From: Struthio camelus
Taxonomy: Eukaryota; Chordata; Aves; Struthioniformes; Struthionidae
Length of the DNA: 64,000 bases
Assembly: GCF_040807025.1 (NCBI RefSeq)
Contig: NC_090982.1
Coordinates: 77,417,931 to 77,481,930, forward strand
Direction of reading: 5' to 3'
In this document: piece after piece, positions 12,201 through 22,900 of the stretch
How positions within the stretch are numbered: position 1 is the stretch's first letter
Layout of the letters: each line of letters starts with the position of its first letter
Translations under genes and position numbers: made by a program
The notes under the pieces: generated by a model
Told to the model about the DNA's origin: nothing
The model's input: only the letters and a program-made list of their open reading frames with translations
Databases searched by the model: none

Positions 12201-15200
12201 CTTACCCAAGCCGCTGCTCAGAAATTCCTGGCGTGACACATCCCCGCCACCGGCAGCCGTGAGGCCCTGCACCGTCACCACGTACGTGCGCCCGGGTCGG
12301 TAGTCTGGCAGCCTGTACTCGGTGACAGAGCTGTTCAGTCTCAGCCGCTCAATCTCCAGGAAGCTGCCCTCACGCGTGCTCCTGGCTGTGATGCCCAGCT
12401 GGAGGACGACAGAGAGCTGGAGGGGAGCAGCACTGAGCTCTCGCCTCGAGGCACGACAGCCTGGCAGCACCATGCTCAAGGGGGACCTGGCCCTGGTGCA
12501 CCAGGACGCTGCAACCCCTGCAAGGGCAGGAAAAGCTCGGGGGTGCAGAGATGCTGAGAAGGGCCGGGCGGGGTTGTCTGGGCCCCCCGTAGGAAGCGCC
12601 AGGCTTGTGGGATCAGCGCAACGTGAAGGTCATTCATTCGGCTAGATGACTGTGCCTCTGATGAGCCCCAGGCCAGGTGATGGGTGCGCGACTGCAGCAC
12701 TGCAGGTAATGTGGTGACATGCCCCACAAGCAGAGCCCTGGGGCAGGGAGCACCCAACATTTTCCCCAGACAGCACCGGAGCGGGAGGAACATAGGCAGT
12801 GAGTCAGAAAATGCTCGTGCTTGTTACAGCCTGAAATTCAGTTCCACAAGACCGGAGGCGAAACTGCGGGTCATGACAGCTTTACTTTCCCTGCTCTCCC
12901 CACCGGCATGCCCACAGCAGCCCAGGCAGGGACGTGCCTGCCAAGCGGAGGGGATACCCCAGCGAGTCTGGGGTGACCTGGTACCTGGTATCCAAGGATC
13001 TCCCCTTTGCAGGAGGGCAGCGCGTTCCACCTGAGTGACCCGGTGCTGGGATCCAGTGACAAATTCTCTGGTTTGTCCGGCACTGGAAGCACAGGAGGAT
13101 GGAGTTATGCGCTTGACGAGGGAGGGGTCTGAGCCCAGAGCAGGGTGCAGGCAGCTGCTGGCCCAGGGGACAGGCTGCAAACTGACCCCCTTCTCCCCCC
13201 TCCCCCCCAAGCAGGCTTTGCACCCAAGCAGGGCAAAGCTTGCACTGCTGCAGCTTGTGCGTCGCGGAGGGTGAGGAGGGCATGTGCTCTGCTCTAGGGC
13301 CCTGCACAGCCCCTGCCCCAAATCCCCGCAGGCCTGACTCTCAGGACCATCACCACAGCAAGCAGATGCCTGCCTTGAGCTGCAGATGGAAAGGTGCATT
13401 TCCCAACCTCCCCCGCTTGTGGTGCAGCTCAGCGCTGTGCTGACCTTGATGCACTCGCCCATGGACACATACCCATTTCCTCTGTCTGGAATTGCCATGT
13501 GAACAGGACTGTGCTGGGGGGCAAGGAGATGGTGATGCTGTAGACTGTGAAGGGCTGCAGAGGGGCGCAGGTAAACGTTCCCTTCTGGCCCCGTAGCAAC
13601 TTCTCTCCCCTGACATCCTCAGCCTCACAGGTAGGGAAGGCAGGCCCGACAAGCTGGCACGTGGCCCGCATGTGCTGACAGGCGTCAGGGAACCTGCAGG
13701 TCCAGTTCAGTTTGATGCTGGTGGCGGAAACCTCCCAGGACCCAGGGACAACTTGGAGAAGTTCTGTGAAGGAAACATTGCAAGAGGGTTACAGAATGGT
13801 TTAGCTTGGAAGGGACCTCTGGAGACCACCTAGTCCAACCTCCCTGCTCCAGCAGGGGCCTCTAGAGCATATTGCCCAGGATCACATCCAGACGGGTTTT
13901 GAATATCTCCGGTCCGGTACCAGTTGGAGTCTTCGATCCCACTGGGGATGTTGGCACACTTCTGGCAGAGGCAAAGGGTGGTGCATGTTAGTCAGGGTTG
14001 TGGGGTGACCAGGTGGGGCACGGGGGATGATGGGGGTGTAGGAATCAGCTCTGATGGAGTCTAGTCCTCTAAAGGGAGAGGGGAAGGTGACACGTCCCTT
14101 GGTCATGACAGGACACCTCAGCCAGGCCTGGTGGGAGGTAGCTCTCCTTGTGCACATGAAGCAGGACTGACCACTCCTCCATGAACTTCTCTGCTGTGCC
14201 CTTGTGCCCATGGACACCCTTAGCCCTCCACCACACCCCGCAACAAAGATTCCTGAGAGAATCACCCCTGCAAGAGCAGGCCTCCCCTCCTTCCACTCCT
14301 TTTCACCTGCCGCCCTCCCAGCATAGGCTGCTGACCGCACACCAGCCCCCAGGTCAGCCTGTCCTCCCACCCCCGATGCATGGCCACTGCTGCTGGGCTG
14401 CAGCTCTCTCCAGCCACGGCTCTTCCTCCCTCCCAAAGGCATGGCAGATGCCCCCCTGCCCCGATGCCTTGTCACTCGCTGCCAGAGAGATAACACAGCT
14501 CTTCTGGGATCACAGTGTGCCAAGAAGCTGGGCATGACTTTCTGGGCTGATTCCTGCTGTTTGAGGGGACTGTCCCCTTTCAGTCAAACTTCAGGTTCAA
14601 AGCCACTGCTTTGATCTGACAGGACATGGCCGTGAGGAGGTACAGCTGCTGATGTAACCAAGGGGCCCACCTCTGCCCAGCCTTCACCACAACCTGCCAG
14701 GTTATGGCTCCAACCTCATCTCTCTCAACTCTCTTCCTGCATCATTCTCTATCTCCAGTTACAACACTAACAACGCATGTGTCACTTGCCTGCCCTGGCT
14801 GGCCCAGCAGAGCGTGCCACAGGGTGGAGGGGGTGATCCCCTTCCCTGGCACGGCATGACGAGGGAGGGAGGGAGCTCTGGGACACAGCACCGAGGAGGA
14901 GCCCTCGCGCACCACATCCCCAGGCAGGAGCTGAGCTGAAGAAGAGCTCCACACTGCTCCCCCCAGGCCTCCCAGGAAAGGCCAGAGGGAGCTGGCAGCT
15001 CCTGGGACTCTGCGCAGCAGGCAGGGAACCGTGCAATGCACAAAGCTTGTCCAGAGAAGCTCAGAGAGGGATGAAGGGGGCAGGATTTGAGCACAGGGCT
15101 CCAGAGGAGCACCTCCTGCTCACCCACTTACCAATACACTCCACGTCCCTCTGAATGTACATCCAGTTGCCTGTACTGGATTTCTCTCTCCAAACACCTT

Positions 15201-16958
15201 TGGGCAGATGTCTCCCATTCTTCATAATCTGAAGGACCCTTTTGCATGTGGCCTGGGGGAGGGATGGCTGATATCCCTCAGGGCAGCTCAGTTTCACTTC
15301 TTCATTCACCCTGTAGGCTTGCTGCTCTGGTGTCAACTGAAGCCGAGAGTCCCACTGGGGCTTTGGGCATTTTACTGTCAAAGAAAAAAGCGTGCGTGTT
15401 AGTGGGGGCTGGGAGGGTCCTGGGATGTCTTTAGCATCAACACAGCGAGGAAATGCAAGGGATTCTGCTGAGCACTGGACAGGAGCTTGTGCCTGGACAC
15501 GGAGGCGATGTAGGACCCTTAAAGGGATGAACAGAGCAGGATTAGACCACTGGGCTCCAGGCTGCTGCCCTCACTTTCTCCAAGGTCCTCACGGCCACTG
15601 CACATTGTGGCCATATCATGACAATGCACAAGTCTAGGTATCACTGATGAAAGGACAAAGCAGCCCCGACTGGACACACGGCCACCCTGCAGGCGGGAAC
15701 CCACAACAGGAAGAAGCCCTGGTGTGTGCTGCTCTGCTGACCTCACCTTACCATGGGTGATGCGGGACCTTCCCCCTCCCCCCCGCCTCCAAAATTGCAC
15801 TCCCTCACCATCGCTGCCTCGTGGCCTCTCAAGCATCTCTCTGCACAGACCGTGTGGGAAACTGTCCCCTGGGCTTGGATCCCTCCTGCCACCACCTGCA
15901 CTCAGACACACCCTCACTGAGCTGGAAGAAGGGGCACAACCGCTAGTTTCTGTGCCCTCCCTCACCTGCACGGCATGCACTGCAGAGCGTCAGGGCTGAG
16001 AAGCTGATCCCACACCCCAGTAAAACTGTACCCAGGAGCCTCAGGTCCACTGACAGATTTCAGCCCCCCAAGGCAGAGGCAATGGCGACACACCCATCGG
16101 CCGGGGCCTGACACCCCCAGCAGACCAAGAGGGAAGAGGCTTTTCTTGCAGCAAGGCACCACGACCAATCACTTATCCATGAACTTCCCTGCTCTGCTCT
16201 CATCTCCATTGACACTTGGAGCTCTCCACCACTTCATGCCGCAAGGAGTTTTCCCAGGGCAATCGCACCCTGCATGAGGAGACTCCTCTTTTGACTCCTT
16301 TGGTAGTGCCGCCTTCCCCACCCCTTACTACCTTGCTAGGAAAAAGACCCTGAAGCACCGGCTCAACACACCCCACGCTCTAGCACATCTCCTCCACAGC
16401 CTTGTCCAGCTGAAGAGCCCTGTTGCCTGTCACACTCCTTGCGCAGAGGCTGATCTGGTGCATCCTCCTGCCGTTGCCCTGCCTGCCCTGAGATGCAGAG
16501 AGCGAGCCCAGGGAACCGAAGGCTCACGCAGCATGCAGGGTGGCTCCCTGTCCCTGTCCCACCTCCCCTGCACTCTGGGCTGCCACATGCAGCCAACCCT
16601 GCACTCGGCCAAGCTCTGTGCCTGCCGGGGCAGCTCCACACCCAGCAGCCCCTGAGGGAGGGCATCGCTCTTCCCCACGGGTGTCACTCCACTGCCGCCA
16701 TCCCAGATGCTGAGGGCCATCCGAGCACTGGCCACTCAGGGCTCACTTTGGTCCCCTCAAGCCCGGCTGCAGGGGCCACAGCAGATGTCTCCCATCCCTC
16801 AACTGCATGGGCAGGCAGGTGACAGGAATGGGACAGACCTCCACCTTCTGGGGTGGCACCTCAGCAGGCACCTTGGTGAGAACCTCCAATCCTGCCCCAG
16901 GCCCTGGCACCACATCCGCAGGGCCCCACACTTGGCCTCCTCAGGAAGGACCGCAGGA

Positions 16959-16990
<32 letters not shown>

Positions 16991-19900
16991 CGGGAAGTCG
17001 TCTCCTGTGCCTTGACTGGCCTCTTCCACCAGCACGCACAGGACACACAGCAGCAAGGGGGAACTGTGGCATGCCTGGCACTCAGCTGGGCAGCATCACG
17101 AATGGCCACCGTGGGTCAAGGCTGAGAGGGGACTCAGGAGAGCTGCTACTTCATCGCTTACCGATACACACCATGCTGCTCCCAGTACGAATCCAGCCAC
17201 CTGTGCTGTTCCTCCCCCACCAGGCATTGTCATATACTGGCTTTCCAGAGCTCAGTTGCAGAAATTCCCTTGCACATCTGACGTGGGTGAAGGATGGCTC
17301 CAGATCTCCAGGGCAGGTGAGCGTCAGTTCCTCATTCAGTTCGTAATGGCTTTTCTTTGGTGAAAACCGGAGGTGATGGTCCCCCTGGGGTTTTGGGCAC
17401 TTTCCTGCTAGAGAGAAAGCGTCAGCTCCTGTGTTGGGTCGAGGAGATGCTCATGCAGGGGGGCTGCAGCTGTGCCACAACTGGCAGTTGGTGTTGGCAG
17501 TCAACACCACCAGGACACGTCCCGAGCACAGGATAGGAGCGTGTGCCTGGACACAGCAGTGATGGAGGACACTCAGAGAGAGAAGAATGGGGTAGGGTTT
17601 GGCCACTGGGCTCCCTGCTACCACCTTCATTTTCCCCCAAGCTCTCCATGGCCTCTGCCCAGTTTGCACTAACTTCTGTCCAGTCCACCTTGTGCATCGC
17701 CGCAGCAGGGCCAATTAAAGGACGCAGGGCGTTAGACTGGACACACGACCACCTTGCATGCAGGAGCCCACAGTGGGAACCAGCCCTGGCGTCTGCTCTT
17801 CTCCTCACATGACCATTCATGATGGGAAGCACCTCCCCACAGCCTCCGATTTCCCAGTCCCTCCATCACTCTCTCCTTCTCCAGCTCTTGCGGTGATCTC
17901 CTGTGACTCAGGAAAGAGCAGGGAGGAGATGCAGAGACAGTCAGAAAAGCTGTCCCACACAGAAGGCTTCTGTCCCTCCCCAACCCCCCATGCATCCAAC
18001 CAGCTTGGAGACTGCTCCCAGCTGTGACCCATCTCCAAGCTGAGGTCCACACATCCCACAGTCGTGGTAGGCTGCCCAGGGTCCCTGCTTGGGAGAACAG
18101 CATGCAGCAGGGGAAAGCTGCTGCTCTTCCACTTACCCACGCAGGTCAGGTTCTCTGCTATGTGATGCCAGGCTCCCAACATGGTTCTCACTTCCCAGGT
18201 ATCCCTCAGATCTGGAGATCTCTCTTTTGCACATCTGATCACAGCAAGGGGAGGAGCATCCGCGGCAAGGCAGCTAAGTGTCAGCTCTTCATTAAGCCTG
18301 TAAAATCTCTGCTCTGGGGCAAAGTGGAGCCTTGGGTCCCACTGGGGCTGCTGGCATCTCGCTGCACAGAGAAGAAGAGGTGGGTGTCAGCCGGCTGGGA
18401 AGGGGCTCGCTGTGGGTCTGCAGCTCCAAGGTCATCACCCAGGCAGAGCAGCAGACCCGGTGGTATACAGAGCTGGCCTGAGCATTTCAAGTGCTCCTAG
18501 GAAACAGGAGACCGGTGACGGGCTGGTTGGAGCCTCTGGGTCAGGACCAGGGAGAGGCCAGTAAGGGGGACATCGTGGTGGGAGTGTGCCCCCACCACCT
18601 CCTCAGGTGAACAGATGGGCACAGTCCGGTTTAAGCAACTTGAGGAAGTCTCCAGGTTACAGACGTGGGGAGCCTCAAGGTCCCCAAGATCTGCTGGGAG
18701 AGCAACACCGTGGGGTGCAACAATCCCAGAGCTTTCTGGAGGGCCTTGGGGATAACCTCTCAGCACAGCCACTGGATGGGCCAGCCAGGTGTGAAGCCCT
18801 CTGGGACATGCCATTTGTGATCCAGGAAGAGCTGGCTGGGGTTGTGATAATCAATGGCAGCCTTGGCTGTAGTGCCTGGGAGAGAGTGGCGGCTGACTCC
18901 ACTGGTGGAGGCAGTGAGCACGTAGCAGAGCACAGAGCCCAGCCCTCAGGAGGGCAGACATCTTCTTGCTCTGGCCTGGTCAGGCGGTTCCCATAGGGGG
19001 CAAAGGAGCTCCGGAAAGCTGGCAGGTCTGTAAGGACAGCCACCTCCAAGCACAAGACCGGTCCATCCCCATACTCAGGAAAACGGGCAGACATAACAGG
19101 GGACCGGCTTGGCTGAGCAGGGGACTGAGCTGCAGCGCAAGAAGGCAGTAGATGGGAGGCAGAAGGCATTTTCTAGGACAGCCAGGATGGAGGGGCTGGT
19201 GCCAGCCCAGGACCCTGGGATCCAGGTGACGTGAGGCTGTGCTTATCCTCACAGGTGGCAGTCTCGTTCCACAAGCTCTGGCTGCGGTTGGAAATGCATC
19301 TGACCACGGGGACTGATGGCTGGTAGCCCCCCACACAACTCAGCTGCACCAGGTCATTCAAGGTGTAGCTGGTCTTGTCAGGGGTAAACCGCAGCTTGGG
19401 GACCCAGCTGGAGGGGGCTTTGCATCTTCCTGTGTGCGACAGAAATGAGGGAGAGCCCTGGGCATCCCCTGGCTCTGGCAGCATTCTCGGGGCAATGGGA
19501 CCTCATCCTTTCAGAGGGGTTGCAGGGATGAGCCCCTCCCAGGATCAGGGATTGCCCCTAAACCTAGACCCCAGTGCATTTACCCCGGTCACGCCAGGGA
19601 TGAGGAAGGGTTCCCGCAGGCGCGCCTGCCCCACCCTGCGCTGTCCCACGCTTCTGCGAGGGATCCCAGCTGCCAGATCCAGCAGCCTGGTGGATCTGCC
19701 CCAAAGACAGGGGCAGTGGGAAGGCATCAACTCCAGCAAGTCTCTGCTACCACCACACACCCACATTCATGTCACGCTGCTGTGCAGCTTCTAACAATAC
19801 CTGCCCATACCCATGAGCACTCTTATTTCCAGAAAAAAAAAAAAAAATCAAGATGCTCATTTGTTTTTGCTCTGCAGGTCATGTTGGATATTTTCTCCTC

Positions 19901-22900
19901 TCCATCCTTTGCCCAAATCGCCTGTGGGCTCCCAGGCCTGGGTACCACCTGCCCCATCCCCATGCTGTGTCCTTCCTGGAAAGGGGAACAGCCCCACACC
20001 TGATTTGCCTGAAAGGACCCCGTGGGGCACAAGGACTGCACTGGCGAGCAGTCCCACAGGCAAGCCCTCTTGTTTCTCCTTGGACTCATCCTCTGCAACT
20101 TGCCCTTCCCTTACAGAGTCCTCTGAGCCACGTGGGTGGGCATTAGTCTCATTTTTCCTCCATACCAGCCCCACTGCACACATCGGCCTGCCGGATGCGG
20201 CGCTGCCGTGCTTGCATGTGGGGCAGGCACTGGCCAACACAGCGGCTGGACCCAGGCTGGGCAGAGACCTCACGGGGCAGAGCCAAGCGCTGGAGGTCTT
20301 GGGGCTGGGCACAGAGAGATTGGAAAAGGCTGGCAGAGCCCATAGCTAATTCCAGTCCTTGGAGGAGCCAGAGCCTGAAGAGTGCTGCTGTGGAGGAACA
20401 CACCAGCCTTGGAAACTAGCCTGGGAATTAATGCTATCTGGCAGAGGGACAGATATAAAAAACAATTCGCCTGCCTTGGAAAGGGACAGCGTATACAAGC
20501 GAGATAGCCTGGCAGGCTGCCAATGCCTGCTTACCTCCCATATGCAGAGCACCCTGCTAGGAGCGTCTGTGCCTGCAGAGCACCCCCAGGGCTTGCCTCG
20601 CACAGGACCCTGGTGCTGCTGAGCAGCTGATACAGCACCGATACTGTCTGCATTATGGGATCTGCAGCCGCTCAGAGCCCTTTCCACTGTGTATTCTGAA
20701 GACCATGTGAGGGCACAGCCTGGAAGTCTCTGCTTCCCCATGGAAGGCGGAAGAGAAGACACTCTCAATGTGTGCCTGCTTTTGCCTCGAGAATATCTCC
20801 AAATATAGCCCGGCTCAACCTCCCTTCTCTAGTAAGCCCAGGCCAAGGAATGTAATTACTACTTGAGACTCGCTGGGCTGAGCCAATCCGTGACTGCTGG
20901 AGGCGGTGGGACCCTACTGTAATTGTCCTCTTGCACTCCTTCCCCAGCCACTTGGTAATACTTGCTGGGGGCAATAAAATCCTTGGAGCAGAGGAACCGG
21001 TTTGTGTGGTGGCTATTTGTGTGTTTTTGCAGTGCCGTCGGCCATGGGAAGTTGCATGGGGGTAAGTGAGTCAGAGCGTATTCAGATCCGCCCCAGTTTC
21101 ACCAGTTGTGCAAAGCGGATAGACACATGTGCCCTCGCTTGGGGGACAGGGCACTGCTGTGGTAGGGATGGTGCTCAGAGAGGAAGGGGAAAGAAGCACT
21201 CATCAGGGCTTCTAGCGTTGTAGGGCCTAACACCATCCCAGGGACCAAAGAAACAGTCACCCAAGGCTTTTTTTTTTTTAAACACCTGCACTGTAGTACA
21301 CAAACATCCACCCACAGGCCCTTCCACCCCCAACCAGAGGAAAGAGGACGAGACAAGTGAAATTTCAGCATGGAAAATATGGTGTAGATGTGACAAAACA
21401 CACACCTCTCGTAACATGTAATATGTGCTCGTTGCAAAATGGAAAATGCTAGACTCCTAGGCAGAAGTGGTGATAAAAGGCTAATGCATTTGCCTCATAT
21501 AGTCAAAGATAACCATTACATTTTTTTTTCATTAGCTATTATTAAATGAATATCCTCCTTATTATTATTGTTCAACACCCACGAATACACTAAGCATTTT
21601 ATAGAAAACATCCAGAATGGCTGTCCTTGCTGCAAAGGAGTTAGTGAGTCTGGCAGACAAAGCCAAGCCCTAACATGTCCTACAGCGGGATGTCAGAAAG
21701 GATCAGGAGAAAGAAGAAATAGCTATTCTGGTTATTCAGGTCAGATTCCTGGGGTCGGTCCATTGCTTGCCAGGAGAAGATGCATATTCTTACATAGTAT
21801 TATCCAGTACATGGAGAATAAATGACACTGTGAACTTCAAGGAGCAGCAGGTGAAGTTAAATGCTGTTTCTATGGCAGTCCGAACATTCACCGCTAATGC
21901 ACGTGAAAGCAAAGTGTATTGCTGGCACTGGAGTCTACCCTGTGTTTGGTACCACATGTTTACTGACACAAGCTAAGAAAAGCCACCGCTGTTTTCACTA
22001 GTGGAAGCAGTATTGTAAGCGACTGAGAACACATGCATTGGTGCTTAAAGCATCGCTGTGTTCGCTGCTGGCAGCCAAAGCTGCTGCGTGAGTCTTTAAG
22101 AGCCATAAGCAGCGTGATAGACCGTGGGACTGCTCTATGTGTAAGAGACGCCAGAGGAAGAGGTGATGAAGCAGGTTATCGAACTAGGCATTGCAGAAGA
22201 GCAGGGGAAGCAGCAGCGCTTTAGCCTCTGCTGCGCTGCCATGCAAAAGGACTTTCGACAGAGTCTTAAAAATAGGTGGTGAAATAATTGTGTCTGTATT
22301 CTGGTAACAGATAGCAAAAGCATGGGGGAACACACAGTTCGCAGCCAGGATGTAACACAAAATCTTCTGTTGCGAGCATGGCCTTATTTTAACTAACACC
22401 CACTGATCCGTCAGGCGTTACATCCATGATCTTAGTTAGAACTCCTTGCTAGCTGCTCATAAATCGCTGTGAAATGTCAAGCAAGGCTGATGAGAAAAGG
22501 GCTAGAGCAGCCTGGATAACAGACCTAGCCTCAGCAGAGAAAATTCCCTCTCCCAGAAGCTTTTCCACTTCCCTCTGAGGCTCACTGATCTATAAAGGGA
22601 TGAGGCTTTTGTACAAGTGGGATAACCCAGGGGAGAAACACCCTGCAAAAACAACACAGCGAGACAATAGGGGATGATAGGACAATGCTCCTTGTTCAAG
22701 GCACCCTTCGTGGCACAGCTGCTGAGGTGACAGTGCAAACAGGGAGGTGCAGCCCCGGCTTGCACTGTGCACCGCATGCCAACCACATCCTCTGCTGCAG
22801 CTGCTCATCTCTTTCCTGCCCTGCTCCTCGCAGCGCTCATGCCGCGTACGCCGCGCGAACCTCCTGCCCTGCCCCTGGCACACTGCTGTGTGACTCAGCC

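Noticed and set aside
11829-12479. 216-codon minus-strand frame taken as one exon
   Set aside because: It spans FN3 exon 9 and exon 10 plus the intron between them; clear donor and acceptor sites and the FN3 pattern argue for two exons.
16960-16991. Regular TGCC units as a possible CRISPR-like or coding repeat
   Set aside because: It is a plain tetranucleotide microsatellite in an intron, with no spacers; CRISPR arrays are not expected in a bird genome.
20346-20768. Possible extra sushi exon on the minus strand in the large intron
   Set aside because: It has several cysteines but no sushi spacing, no Trp in place and no acceptor-donor pair of matching phase.
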